Shown: positions 25,069 through 34,209 of the stretch, in pieces
Numbering within the stretch: position 1 is the stretch's first letter
How the letters are laid out: each line of letters opens with the position of its first letter
From: UBA2266 sp964406945
GTDB taxonomy: Bacteria > Planctomycetota > Phycisphaerae > Sedimentisphaerales > Anaerobacaceae
Direction of reading: 5' to 3'
DNA: 42,773 nt
NCBI GenBank assembly: GCA_964406945.1
Contig: CAYOTO010000026.1
Span: 1-42,773 of the forward strand
Notes under the pieces: generated by a model
What the model was told of the DNA's origin: nothing
The model's input: the letters and a program-made list of their open reading frames with translations, nothing else
Databases searched by the model: none
Program-made: the position numbers and the translations under genes

Positions 25069-26571
25069 TCAGTTGCCTCGATCCGGCAGAGCCGCCTTCC
25101 AGCCGTCTTCGAGCATGGCGGCCAGCTTCTTGATATTGCCTGCATACTCTTCCTGACTGGCCACGTTGACGTTTTCATCCGGGTCTTTGTCGTGATCGTA
25201 AAGTTCGCGGGCCAGCACTTCGCCGCTCTTGCGGTTCTGCCATTCTGTATAGCGGAACCGCCTCGTTCGCATCGTGTAGCCCATGACTTTCCCACGCGGA
25301 TACTGACTGAACGCCGCCTTCTTCCAGGGCCGGTCCGGATCCTCAACAAGCGCAGCCATGCTGAACCCGTCGAGATGTCCCGGGGCATCCAGCCCGCACA
25401 ATTCACTCAACGTCGGGTAAATGTCCACATACTCGGTCAGCGCCGAAGTCTCGCGACCGGCCGTCTTCATACCCGGTACGCTCAGTAGCATAGGCACATG
25501 AGTGTCTATCTCGAAATTTGTATGTTTGCACCACCCCGCATGATCGCCCAGCTTCCAGCCGTGGTCTCCCCACAGGATTATAACGGTGTTCTCGCGCAGG
25601 TTTAATCGATCAAGCTCCTCCAGCAGCCTTCCCACTTGGGCGTCGGCATAAGATACGCACGCATAATAACCGTGGATCAGTTTCCGCGCCAGCTCTTCGG
25701 AACAGGGACCTTTCTTGGGGATGCCGTAGTAATTTCGCAACTCGCCCCAGTTAGTCGTCGCATATCCGGGCGCGTTTTTTGGAACGAAGGGATTGTCTGC
25801 CATTTTGATATCGTCCGGCCTGTACATGTCCCAGTACTTCTTCGGCGCGTTGAACGGCAGATGCGGCTTGTAAAGACCCATCGCCATGAAGAAGGGTTTG
25901 TCCTTGAGCTTGCGCAACTGCTCAATTGCATAATCCACGTTGCGCCCGTCCGGATAAGCGTTGTCCGGCACATCGGCCGCTTCGAAGGCCGGACCGCGAC
26001 CCTTCATGGCCGGAAACTTCGCATTGTACCGGTGCATCTGCTCGATGGCCTCTTTGGTTATATACCCGCGCCCTTCCCATTCGCCTTCGGGAAAGGTCCC
26101 GGCCCGGTAGGGCGGCTGACTCCAACCTTGCAGATCGTCGCTCGGATGGTGGTAAATTTTGCCGATTGAAAGCGTGTGGTAGCCGTTCTTTTTGAAGTGC
26201 TCCGGCAAAGTAACGATGTTCGGAACCGCCTTGCGAACCGGGAGCGAATTGCCGTGTATGCCGTTGCTGTCCGGCCTCATACCGGTCAGCAGACTTGCCC
26301 GCGAAGCCCCGCAAACCGCCTGCTGGCAGTACGCCCGCCGAAAAAGCAGTCCCTGCGAGGCCAGTCGGTCGATATTGGGCGATTTGATATGTGTTTTGCC
26401 GTAGCAGCCCAGTTGCGGCCGCAGATCGTCAACCGCCAGAAAAAGCACATTCATTTTGCGCTTGCGCGGCGCCGACCTGGCAACCGGACCCAGCAGGGGC
26501 CCGAATGCTGCTGCCGCGGCGCCCCGGCTCGTAAGCGAAATAAAGCGGCGTCTGTTCATTTGACTGCTCAT
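25069..26571 (-). CDS. Tat-exported sulfatase, iduronate-2-sulfatase-like
   Basis: The 500-residue protein carries a Tat signal (NRRRFISLTSRGAAAAAFG). ATG 26571 is chosen because AAGGAGG lies 9 bases upstream; the in-frame upstream extension has no signal-like start. The core begins NVLFLAVDDLRPQLGCYG (41-58), the signature of the iduronate-2-sulfatase (S1_7) subgroup. The formylglycine site reads CGASRASLLTG with Cys87 (the C-x-A-x-R form), followed by GKIYHH and by GDHGWKLGDHAGWCKHTNFE, which supplies late metal and substrate residues. It should desulfate uronate-containing or similar glycans in the periplasm. The FG-GAP gene follows directly. Confidence 0.93.
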   Translation of the reverse strand: MSSQMNRRRFISLTSRGAAAAAFGPLLGPVARSAPRKRKMNVLFLAVDDLRPQLGCYGKTHIKSPNIDRLASQGLLFRRAYCQQAVCGASRASLLTGMRPDSNGIHGNSLPVRKAVPNIVTLPEHFKKNGYHTLSIGKIYHHPSDDLQGWSQPPYRAGTFPEGEWEGRGYITKEAIEQMHRYNAKFPAMKGRGPAFEAADVPDNAYPDGRNVDYAIEQLRKLKDKPFFMAMGLYKPHLPFNAPKKYWDMYRPDDIKMADNPFVPKNAPGYATTNWGELRNYYGIPKKGPCSEELARKLIHGYYACVSYADAQVGRLLEELDRLNLRENTVIILWGDHGWKLGDHAGWCKHTNFEIDTHVPMLLSVPGMKTAGRETSALTEYVDIYPTLSELCGLDAPGHLDGFSMAALVEDPDRPWKKAAFSQYPRGKVMGYTMRTRRFRYTEWQNRKSGEVLARELYDHDKDPDENVNVASQEEYAGNIKKLAAMLEDGWKAALPDRGN

Positions 26572-26739
26572 TTTGACCGGCCTCCTTGTATGTAAGTGCA
26601 TATTGTCGAACACGGCCAGTTTACCAGAGCGTACGACCGCAGACAAGCCCGCATGCCGCGCCCGCTGCGACTTCCCTCCCGGCTGAAAGCCGTTTTTGCC
26701 CGTGGAGCCGTTAAATTCCCCCGGATAACCCTTATTTTC

Positions 26740-26768
26740 TTGCAACCGATGGGACCGCACGGTAAATT
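26740..26768 (+). promoter_or_regulatory. Sigma70-type promoter for tRNA-Ser
   Basis: TTGCAA (26740-26745) and TAAATT (26763-26768) are separated by 17 bp. The expected start site near 26775 lies about 89 nt before the tRNA, leaving a 5' leader for RNase P to remove. Confidence 0.55.
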
Positions 26769-26863
26769 AGTCGAAATCAGCTATGAACGGCCCCAAGAAT
26801 GGCCTCGTATTGCGGCTTATAGACGCAAAAACAGCCAGGCTGGGCGCGTTTCACTGGTAGACC

Positions 26864-26954
26864 GGAGAGGTGGCCGAGTGGCTTAAGGCAACGGTTTGCT
26901 AAACCGTCGTACGGGTATAAACCTGTACCGGGGGTTCGAATCCCCCCCTCTCCG
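26864..26954 (+). tRNA. tRNA-Ser (anticodon GCU)
   Basis: The 91-nt cloverleaf is complete: acceptor arms GGAGAGG (26864-26870) and CCTCTCC (26947-26953) with discriminator G, a D-arm in GGCCGAGTGGCTTAAGGC, an anticodon stem ACGGTTT-GCT-AAACCGT with anticodon GCT at 26898-26900, a long variable arm (about 26908-26929) typical of class II serine tRNAs, and a T-arm with GGTTCGAATCC. CCA is not encoded. It reads AGC/AGU codons. Confidence 0.97.
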
Positions 26955-27063
26955 TTTTCCCGTCGGAGAGACAATCAACGACATCAACTAAACGGGCTGC
27001 GACAGAAATTCCGCGCAAGGATATAAAAACAACCCGGTTTATGCAGTCAGCAGGAACCAGAGC

Positions 27064-27732
27064 CTATATTCTGTGATCTTCGCGGACGATTGTTCGCGAG
27101 CCGCCGTCCAGGTTCGCCGACCAGTCTTTAGGCCCGGCAATCTTCTTGAGCTTGTCCAGTTGCCCGATGGATTTCAGTCGCTGATAGATAAGCTGCCAGG
27201 CGCAGTCACTGTCTGCTCGCACCTCGCACCTGTCCTCGCGCGAGCCCCCGCACGGGCCGTTAAGCAGCCGCTTGGCACACCGCGTAATCGGACAAATGCC
27301 GCCGTAATCGCCCAGCACGCACGAGCCGCACGCAATGCACTTCTCGGTCCAGACGCCCCTCTCTTCGAGGATTCCGATGAACTCGGTATCCAGCCCGGCA
27401 TATACCGGCTTGTGCATATACCGTTCGGCAATCGCCTGAACGCCCGCACCGCAGCCCAGAGACAGGACCGCATCGTTGCGGTCGATGGCTTCGGCGGCCT
27501 TCTCGATGAAAATATTGTCGCACTGTCGTTCTATTGTAAGCTCTTCGACTTCCAGGCCGTCGCCTTTGAGCTTCGAAGCCATCCTGATTGCCGAGGCGAC
27601 GATGCTGACTTCACGCTCACCGCCCGCCAGACACACCGTGACACAGGTCCCGCAGCCGAGCACGAGCACCTTCTTATGTTCACCGAGTATCTCGATCAAT
27701 TCCGGTATGTTCTTTCTCTCTGCTACTATCAT
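27064..27732 (-). CDS. metV: MetV: methylenetetrahydrofolate reductase C-terminal/iron-sulfur subunit
   Basis: The 222-residue protein matches MetV, the iron-sulfur and zinc-binding partner of MetF in acetogen-type methylenetetrahydrofolate reductases. Cysteines occur in characteristic groups: 27/30/34 (LGCGTCVTVC), 94 (LGCGAG), 132/135/138 (CIACGSC), 147/152 (CPITRC) and 161/169 in the family signature LLNGPCGGSREDRCEV. In the known complex MetV passes electrons from HdrABC-MvhD to the MetF flavin. Its ATG overlaps the MvhD stop by 4 bases, and GGAGAAAG precedes it. It is the last gene of a ten-gene unit whose metF is about 12 kb upstream, which is an unusual separation. Confidence 0.87.
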   Translation of the reverse strand: MIVAERKNIPELIEILGEHKKVLVLGCGTCVTVCLAGGEREVSIVASAIRMASKLKGDGLEVEELTIERQCDNIFIEKAAEAIDRNDAVLSLGCGAGVQAIAERYMHKPVYAGLDTEFIGILEERGVWTEKCIACGSCVLGDYGGICPITRCAKRLLNGPCGGSREDRCEVRADSDCAWQLIYQRLKSIGQLDKLKKIAGPKDWSANLDGGSRTIVREDHRI

Positions 27733-28196
27733 GAAACTTTCTCCGTTTGTTCTGCTGCTTCTTTGCTGGCAATCGGGCTTGGCCCCAGTTTGCGAACCGT
27801 CTCGACCATCTCGGTAATTATCTCGGCTATCGGCCTGGCCATCGCCGCCGACACATTCACCATGCGCAGACGATCCTCCTCGAGGCCTATCTCACCGAGC
27901 AGAACCTTTGTTGTATTCACCCGTTTCTTGGCGTACAGGTTGCCGTCGGAGAAGTGGCATCCTCCTTCCAGACAACCGGCCACAAGAACACCGTCGGCGC
28001 CGCGTTCGAACGCCTTCAGAAAATATTCCACCTCGAGCCGTCCGGTACAGGGGGTCCGCACAATCCGAACATTCGGCGGATACTGAATCCGCATCGAACC
28101 GGCTAGATCCGCCCCGGCATAGGCACAATAGTGACAGCAAAATGCCACTATCCTGGGTTCAAAATCATCTGCACTCATATCGTTCTTTCTAATCAT
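27729..28196 (-). CDS. mvhD: MvhD-type hydrogenase/Hdr iron-sulfur subunit
   Basis: The 155-residue protein is an MvhD-family [2Fe-2S] subunit, which links an electron-input module to HdrA. Conserved cysteines are at 20, 21 and 24 (FCCHYCAYAGAD), 50 (RTPCTGRLEV), 75 and 80 (GCLEGGCHF), the full canonical set. The stretch EYFLKAFERGADGVLVAGC is the family core. No hydrogenase MvhA/G genes lie in the window, so here it more likely couples HdrA to MetV/MetF or NAD(P)H, as in Moorella. It starts 36 bases after hdrA and overlaps metV by 4 bases. An alternative start is ATG 28178 (MSADDFEP). Confidence 0.92.
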   Translation of the reverse strand: MIRKNDMSADDFEPRIVAFCCHYCAYAGADLAGSMRIQYPPNVRIVRTPCTGRLEVEYFLKAFERGADGVLVAGCLEGGCHFSDGNLYAKKRVNTTKVLLGEIGLEEDRLRMVNVSAAMARPIAEIITEMVETVRKLGPSPIASKEAAEQTEKVS

Positions 28197-28232
28197 TCAA
28201 AAATAAACAGCACCACCGGTATATAATCGCTG

Positions 28233-31200
28233 TCAACCAAGAAGTTCTTCGAGCATTACCTCGAATCTGTCACTCTCGAAATGATGCAACTGAATAGCCC
28301 TCGCCGGGCACTCGGCCGCACAAATCCCGCACCCCATGCATTTGGCCGCCTCTACCTGCCCCTTACCGTCCGCATTGCAGAAAGGCGCGCCGTATGGACA
28401 GGCGTGAACGCACGTCATACAGGAAATGCACTTGTCCTGCTGTACGAAGGAAACCTGGGCGCTGACATCCAGGTGCGTCTTGGAAAGCACCGTCGCCGCT
28501 CGTGAGGCCGCCGCACGCGCCTGGCTAATATTTTCATCCATAGCCTTGGGCGAATGCGCCAGCCCACAAAGGAATATACCCTCGGTCGCGAAATCGACGG
28601 GGCGAAGTTTAACGTGCGCTTCCAGATAAAAGCCGTCGCTGTTAAGCGGTACTTTCAGCATGTCTGAGACCCGCTTGTTGTCTTCGCGGTCGGCGACAAT
28701 GCCGGTGCTCAGCACAACCTTGTTTGCCTCGATTTCCAGCGACTCGGGAAAGTCCGGGCTGTCCAGCATCACCTTCAAGCCGTCGGAGTCGCTCACCTGC
28801 GGCGGGTTCTCCTTGTCGTATCGAATAAATACCACGCCTGCCTCGCGGGCCTGCTTGTAGTAAATCTCCCTGAATCCGTAGGTCCGCACGTCCCTGTAAA
28901 GCACGAATACGTTTGCATTCGGATCGGCTTTCTTTATGCCCAAAGCATTCTTAACAGCCGCCGAACAGCAAATCCTGCTGCAGTACGGCCGCTCGTCGTT
29001 TCGAGATCCGACGCATTGAATCATAACCACATTCTGTCCGGTAGCCTCGAAAGAGCCTTCGTGCAGCATCTTCTCCAGCTCGACCTGCGTCATAACATTA
29101 CTGTTTTTGCCGTACAAGTATTCCTGCGTCTCTGCCTGCGCTGCCCCGGTTGCCACAATAATGGCTCCGCCCGTAATCTCTGCCTTATCGCCGTTGCTGG
29201 TTGTAGTGACGATAAATTTGCCGATATGACCCGATACACGAGCCACATCAGTTTCCATGTGCAGTTTGATATTCTGGTTCTTCTTGACCCGCTCGGTCAA
29301 GTCAGCAACAAAGCCGCTTATATCTTCATGTTCCAGAGTTCGATGGATATCCCCAAGGTGTCCGCCGAGTTCGCTCTGCTTCTCGATCAGATGCACCTTG
29401 AACCCCTGCTCGGCCAGCGACAGTGCCGCCGCCATGCCGCTCAAACCGCCCCCGACCACAATTCCTGTTTGATTGACCGAAAGCACCGATCCTTCCAGAG
29501 GATGAAGCCCGCGGGCCCTGGCTATGGACATCCTGACCAGTTCGATAGCCTTGGCCGTGGCCGCTTCCGGATCGTTCGCATGAACCCAGGAACACTGGTC
29601 ACGAATGTTGGCCAGCTCGAACAGATACGGATTAAGGCCCGCCTCGCGCAGAGTATCCCGGAAAATCGGCTCATGCGTTCGGGGCGTACAGGATGCAACC
29701 ACAATGCGGTTCAGCCTGTGCTCGGCGATAAGCTCCCGCATCTCCGAGAGACTGTTGTCCGCACAGGTGAACATGGTATTCGTCGCCAGAACCACGTCCG
29801 GCTCGTCCTTAATCGCGTCAGTTACTCTCTCGACATCTACCACCGAAGCGATATTTATCCCGCAATGACAGACGAACACTCCGACACGCGGCTTTTCATC
29901 CGTCACATCGTGCTCGGCCGGATAGGCCTTCTTCGTCGTCATCGTATTTCTGGCCTCGGCCAACAGTTCCATCGCCTTGGACGCCGCACCGCTGGCCTGA
30001 GTAACCGTCTCGGGAATATCCTTCGGCTCCTGGAAAGCGCCCGCCACGAACACTCCCGGCTGCGAAGTCTCAAGAGGCCTCAACCTGTCCGTCGAGCAGA
30101 ATCCGTATTCGTTAAGCTCGATCCCAAGATCGCTCGCCCGCTCAACCACTGTCGCACTGGGCTCCAGACCGACCGAAAGCACAACCAGGTCGAATTCCTG
30201 CTCCGCGACTTTGCCGTCGGCGCCCATGTGTTTGACGCGCAGGTCCTTCGAACCGGGCAATTGCACGATCCGGGACGGCATGCTCTTGACGTAATGAATA
30301 CTCTCGCTGCTCTTCGCTCTTTCGTAATACTGGTCGAAGTCCTTGCCGTGGGCGCGAATATCCATATAGAATATCGTCGCGTCCAGATCCTTAGCGTGGT
30401 CCATAGCGACCATCGCCTGTTTCGTAGTAGCCATGCAGCAGATGCTCGAGCAGTAATCGTTGCCGCACTTCGAATCGCGCGAACCCACGCACTGAATCCA
30501 CGCAATTCGTTTCGCTTCCCGCCCGTCGGAGCATCTGAGAATATGTCCTTCAGTCGGCCCGGCCGCCGAGAGCATCCGCTCGAACTCAACCGTCGTCATC
30601 ACGTTCGGGTAGCGGCCGTAGCCGAATTCGCCCTTGGCCTCCGCCTGAAACTCATCGAAACCCGGAGCCATGAGCACCGAACCGACCTCCAGTTCGACCT
30701 CCTTTTCGCTCATCGCATAATCTATGGCGTCGTGTTCGCAGACCGCTGAACACTCGCCGCATTCCGAACACAATGCACAATTTAGACAACGCTCCGCCTC
30801 GGCAATAGCCTGCTCTTCGGTCAGTCCCTGCTCGACCTCGGCAAATCCCGTCTTCCTCGTTTTCGGATCCAGTTCTGCACACTCGCTCCGGGCCATCGCC
30901 GTCACATCTCGCGTATCCGCAAGCAACTCGTCATCCATGACTCTGACCGTTTCCTCGAAGCAGCCGACCCCAATGGGCTCGCCTTTGATATACCGTTCTA
31001 TTGACTCGGCCGCGCGTTTGCCGCCGGCCACCGCTTCGATCACGGTTGCCGCGCCGCTTACGATGTCCCCGCCCGAAAATACTCCGTCAAGCTCCGTAAC
31101 ACCGAAATCATCGCAAAGCACGTTGCCCCACTTGTTTACCGGAACATCGGGCGATTTCTGCGCGAACTCCGGATCTGCCCCGCTGCCTATTGCCAGAATC

Positions 31201-32675
31201 GCCGTATCGACCGGCATGTCGTACTCGGAGCCCTCGATCGGAACCGGCCTTCGCCTGCCGGACTCATCCGGCTCGCCAAGCTCCATCTTCACGCATCTGG
31301 CCGTCTGCAGCTTGCCGTTGCCCTTAAACTCCACTGGAGCACAAAGGTAACGAAACTCGATGCCCTCGTCCTGGGCCTGCTTTATTTCTTCTTCTGACGC
31401 CGGCATCTCGACCGCACTTCGCCTGTATAGAATGCTCACCTTTTCGGCGCCCTTGCGAAGCGAAACCCGCGCCGCATCCATCGCCGCATCTCCGCCGCCG
31501 ATCACCGCCACGTTTCGGCCGACCTCAACGTCCTCGCCGCCGTTGGCCTTACTCAAAAACTCCAGCGCCTGCACGACCCCGCCAAGTTCCTCGCCGTCCA
31601 CTCCCATGCTGTTTCCCCGCTGCGTCCCGATCCCGACAAATACCGCATCGAAATCCTCTCGCAGCTTCTCGAAGGAAATATCCTTGCCGATTCGGCAATT
31701 ATAGACAAACTCCACTCCCTTGCGTCGAATCAGTTCGACTTCGTAGTCCAGCACATTTCGCGGCAGCCGGTACTCCGGAATGCCCCATCGCAGCATGCCG
31801 CCCGCCGCATCGCGCGCCTCGTATACAGTCACCGCAAAGCCGGCCTTGGCCAAATCGTCGGCAACCGTCAGTCCCGCCGGGCCGGCTCCGATCACGGCGA
31901 TCTTTTTCGCATCGGCCGCGGGCTTGACTTCCTCGGGCATCTGCAATTCGCCGGATTCGATCTGCTCCATCTCTTTGTCCGACGCAAACCTCTTCAAAAG
32001 GCGGATTGCAATCGCATTGTCGGCATTGGCCCGCGTACACGCCGCCTCACACGGATGCGTACAGACACGCCCGCAGATTGCCGACAGCGGATTCCGCTCG
32101 CGAATCAGCGCGACCGCCTTGATATATTCCTTCTTCTTGATCAACTGCACGTAGCCCTGCACGTTGATATTCGCCGGGCACGTCGTCTTGCAGGGGGCAT
32201 GTCCCTTCTTCTCGATCCCGAAGACGTTCGGAATCGCCTGGGCGTGCGTTTTCGCCGCCGCCTTACGCTTGCCCATCCCGCGATTGAACCGGTCCGGAAT
32301 CTCGACCGGGCAGACCTTGCTGCACTCTTCGCACGCCGTGCACTTGTCCATATCCACGTACCGGGGATGGACCTTCACGGTCGCCTTGAAATTACCGGGC
32401 GTGCCCTCCAGTTTGGCAAGCTCGGCCAGCGTCAGTATCTCGATATTCAGATTCCTGGCACACTCGACCAGCTTCGGCGAAACGATGCACGTCGCACAGT
32501 CACCGGTCGGAAATGTCTTATCCAGCTTGGCCATCATGCCGCCGATAGCCGCCGAACGCTCAACCAGATACACCTTGAACCCGCTGTTGGCCATATCCAG
32601 AGCCGCCTGCACGCCGGCAATACCACCGCCCTGAACGAGCACAGCACCGGTCATTTTCCTGTTATCTCTAATCAT
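28233..32675 (-). CDS. hdrA: Tandem HdrA with inserted GltD-like NAD(P)H module
   Basis: The 1480-residue protein is about twice a normal HdrA. The first HdrA copy starts with FAD loop GGGIAGVQ (17-24), CATC (60-63) and a 4Fe-4S motif CTACEECSKVCP (112-123). It is interrupted at about 155-628 by a GltD/NfnB-like module: cysteines 162/166/201/205/209/213, FAD loop IGAGPAG (262-268) and NAD(P)H loop VIGGGDAAMDAA (391-402). Copy 1 resumes with CLNCALCSECGECSAVC (630-646), CVGSRD (729) and CSSICC (742-747). A complete second HdrA follows: VCHCGIN (935-941), FAD loop GGGLSG (1075-1080), CVGSRN, CSRICC (1232-1237) and two 4Fe-4S motifs (1416-1426, 1446-1456). HdrA is the flavin subunit for electron bifurcation in heterodisulfide reductases. 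GGAAG precedes the ATG. Confidence 0.93.
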   Translation of the reverse strand: MIRDNRKMTGAVLVQGGGIAGVQAALDMANSGFKVYLVERSAAIGGMMAKLDKTFPTGDCATCIVSPKLVECARNLNIEILTLAELAKLEGTPGNFKATVKVHPRYVDMDKCTACEECSKVCPVEIPDRFNRGMGKRKAAAKTHAQAIPNVFGIEKKGHAPCKTTCPANINVQGYVQLIKKKEYIKAVALIRERNPLSAICGRVCTHPCEAACTRANADNAIAIRLLKRFASDKEMEQIESGELQMPEEVKPAADAKKIAVIGAGPAGLTVADDLAKAGFAVTVYEARDAAGGMLRWGIPEYRLPRNVLDYEVELIRRKGVEFVYNCRIGKDISFEKLREDFDAVFVGIGTQRGNSMGVDGEELGGVVQALEFLSKANGGEDVEVGRNVAVIGGGDAAMDAARVSLRKGAEKVSILYRRSAVEMPASEEEIKQAQDEGIEFRYLCAPVEFKGNGKLQTARCVKMELGEPDESGRRRPVPIEGSEYDMPVDTAILAIGSGADPEFAQKSPDVPVNKWGNVLCDDFGVTELDGVFSGGDIVSGAATVIEAVAGGKRAAESIERYIKGEPIGVGCFEETVRVMDDELLADTRDVTAMARSECAELDPKTRKTGFAEVEQGLTEEQAIAEAERCLNCALCSECGECSAVCEHDAIDYAMSEKEVELEVGSVLMAPGFDEFQAEAKGEFGYGRYPNVMTTVEFERMLSAAGPTEGHILRCSDGREAKRIAWIQCVGSRDSKCGNDYCSSICCMATTKQAMVAMDHAKDLDATIFYMDIRAHGKDFDQYYERAKSSESIHYVKSMPSRIVQLPGSKDLRVKHMGADGKVAEQEFDLVVLSVGLEPSATVVERASDLGIELNEYGFCSTDRLRPLETSQPGVFVAGAFQEPKDIPETVTQASGAASKAMELLAEARNTMTTKKAYPAEHDVTDEKPRVGVFVCHCGINIASVVDVERVTDAIKDEPDVVLATNTMFTCADNSLSEMRELIAEHRLNRIVVASCTPRTHEPIFRDTLREAGLNPYLFELANIRDQCSWVHANDPEAATAKAIELVRMSIARARGLHPLEGSVLSVNQTGIVVGGGLSGMAAALSLAEQGFKVHLIEKQSELGGHLGDIHRTLEHEDISGFVADLTERVKKNQNIKLHMETDVARVSGHIGKFIVTTTSNGDKAEITGGAIIVATGAAQAETQEYLYGKNSNVMTQVELEKMLHEGSFEATGQNVVMIQCVGSRNDERPYCSRICCSAAVKNALGIKKADPNANVFVLYRDVRTYGFREIYYKQAREAGVVFIRYDKENPPQVSDSDGLKVMLDSPDFPESLEIEANKVVLSTGIVADREDNKRVSDMLKVPLNSDGFYLEAHVKLRPVDFATEGIFLCGLAHSPKAMDENISQARAAASRAATVLSKTHLDVSAQVSFVQQDKCISCMTCVHACPYGAPFCNADGKGQVEAAKCMGCGICAAECPARAIQLHHFESDRFEVMLEELLG

Positions 32676-32708
32676 AGTCGTTACTTCCGTCTATTATCCC
32701 GCCGCCCG

Positions 32709-33581
32709 CTAAGCCGCATCGCCCACTGCATTAATCAAATTCCCGGCCGAAACCATCAACTTATCGAAACCCAACCGGGCCGCCGGAATGCCCAGACACA
32801 ACCCCAGCAACTGAGTCACGTAAACAATCGGCATATCAAAACGTCTGCCGGTCTGTTTGGCAATGTCCGCCTGACGCATATCCAGGTTGATCTGACACAT
32901 CGGACAGGCCACCGCTATGCAGTCGGCCCCGGCATCTTCGGCCATCGAAAGAACCGATTCGGTCAGGCTCACAACGATATCCGTCCGGCTCATCGCCAGG
33001 CCTCCGCCGCAGCATTCGGTCTTGTGAGGCCACTCGAGGGCCTCCGCGCCCGTCGCACTTGCGATTCTGTCGAGCGAGGTCGGGTTCTCCGGGTCGTCGA
33101 ACCCCGTAACCTCGGCCGGCCTTACCAGAAGACAGCCGTAGTAACAGGCGATTTTCAACCCGTCCAGCCTCTGCTTCAGGGCCGCCCGAATCCCGTCTAT
33201 ACCCACGTCCTCCAGCAGCACTTCCATAAAATGTCGAACGCGAACCGAACCGTCATATTCTCTGCCTACGGCCTGAGCGACCTGCTTGCGCATATCGAGA
33301 TCGCCGTTGACCTCGTAATTGCACGCCTTCATCCGGTTGTAACAGGCCGCGCAACTGGCGACCATGTCCAGATTCATATCCTTGGCCTTTGCCAGAGTGG
33401 CCGCCGAAAGTGACGCCGCCAGAACCCTGTCGGTCTGGTGACCGGCGGTCGCTCCGCAGCAGCTCCAGCCCTCAGGCTCGATCAGTTCCATCCCCAGCGC
33501 CCCGGCCACTTCAATCGTCGAGGCGTGCATGTCTCTCGCCGTGCTCTCGGCCGAACATCCTGGAAAATATGCATACTTCAT
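32709..33581 (-). CDS. hdrB: HdrB: heterodisulfide reductase-like subunit B
   Basis: The 290-residue protein has two complete CCG domains. The first has GC at 8-9 (YFPGCSAEST), SCCGATAG and SCAACYNRM; the second has CYYGCLLVRP, TECCGGGLAMSR and ACPMCQINLD. In methanogen HdrB these cysteines hold the two noncubane [4Fe-4S] clusters that cleave the CoM-CoB disulfide. Bacteria lack that substrate, so here it is probably an electron-transfer site or acts on another thiol/disulfide. All expected cysteines are present, so the clusters should form. The ATG overlaps the hdrC stop by 4 bases. Confidence 0.94.
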   Translation of the reverse strand: MKYAYFPGCSAESTARDMHASTIEVAGALGMELIEPEGWSCCGATAGHQTDRVLAASLSAATLAKAKDMNLDMVASCAACYNRMKACNYEVNGDLDMRKQVAQAVGREYDGSVRVRHFMEVLLEDVGIDGIRAALKQRLDGLKIACYYGCLLVRPAEVTGFDDPENPTSLDRIASATGAEALEWPHKTECCGGGLAMSRTDIVVSLTESVLSMAEDAGADCIAVACPMCQINLDMRQADIAKQTGRRFDMPIVYVTQLLGLCLGIPAARLGFDKLMVSAGNLINAVGDAA

Positions 33582-34144
33582 TTCGCGCCTCCCTCATCCC
33601 TCGACTTCTTGAATATCCGCTTCACTGTCTTACGGTCCGCGCCCCGCGGAGGCAGCAGTGCTATCTTTCTCTTTTTCAGCATCGCCGGGAACTTGTCCGT
33701 ATCGGCCATCAGCTTGCCCGAGCACATCTTGTAGGCCGCGACCATGGCTATGTCGTACGTTCGCCCGAACATCTCAACAGTCTTGAGAAACGCCTTGTTG
33801 AACAGCGGCGCATTTCCCTCGCCTTTACTCGCCCCGCGCTCGCGCCCCAGCCGCCGCAGCGCATCCATGACCGCGGCGATGTCGATGCCCATCGGGCACC
33901 GCGCCGAACAGGTCTCGCAGGAAACACACATCCAGAGAATATCGCTGTCCAGCAATTCATCGCCTTCCCTCAGGTGCAGTCGACGCATTATCTCCGCCGG
34001 GCCGCGCTCTGACATCTTGCTCACCGGACACCCGCCCGTGCACTTCTTGCACTGATAACAGACGCTCAGATCCACCCCGGCGATTTCTTCGACCGCCGAG
34101 GCAAGATCCGAACCCGCCTTACCATTACTGATTACTACCGTCAT
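33578..34144 (-). CDS. hdrC: HdrC: heterodisulfide reductase-like subunit C
   Basis: The 188-residue protein is a two-cluster ferredoxin-like subunit: CYQCKKCTGGCP (29-40) and CVSCETCSARCP (about 73-84) are perfect 4Fe-4S motifs, followed by a helical C-terminus that contacts HdrB. HdrC carries electrons between HdrA and HdrB in the cytoplasm. It has no membrane segment, unlike the HdrE/DsrM systems. It overlaps hdrB by 4 bases and starts 65 bases after the glutamate synthase gene, with a short hairpin in between. Confidence 0.94.
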   Translation of the reverse strand: MTVVISNGKAGSDLASAVEEIAGVDLSVCYQCKKCTGGCPVSKMSERGPAEIMRRLHLREGDELLDSDILWMCVSCETCSARCPMGIDIAAVMDALRRLGRERGASKGEGNAPLFNKAFLKTVEMFGRTYDIAMVAAYKMCSGKLMADTDKFPAMLKKRKIALLPPRGADRKTVKRIFKKSRDEGGAK

Positions 34145-34172
34145 ATCAGTTACCCAAATCTAACAAGTAAAC

Positions 34173-34189
34173 GTCAGCCGCACGCTGAC
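34173..34189 (-). repeat. Short hairpin between glutamate synthase and hdrC genes
   Basis: GTCAGC and GCTGAC form a perfect 6-bp inverted repeat with a 5-nt loop in the only gap larger than 40 bases in the middle of the operon. It has no U-run. It could mark mRNA processing or mild attenuation between the glutamate synthase and hdr segments. Confidence 0.3.
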
Positions 34190-34209
34190 TGCAAATATTG
34201 GTTTCAGTC

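Noticed and set aside
24161..25156. 331-codon open frame opposite the FG-GAP gene
   Set aside because: It is generated by the regular GAC/GGC repeat codons of the FG-GAP gene read in reverse; no ribosome site or family.
29016..30749. 577-codon open frame on the plus strand opposite hdrA
   Set aside because: It is antisense to a domain-rich gene in GC-rich codons; composition is His/Arg/Leu-rich without motifs or a signal.
32055..33413. 452-codon open frame on the plus strand opposite hdrA and hdrB
   Set aside because: It spans two real genes and their gap on the other strand and has no recognisable domain; a mirror of codon bias.
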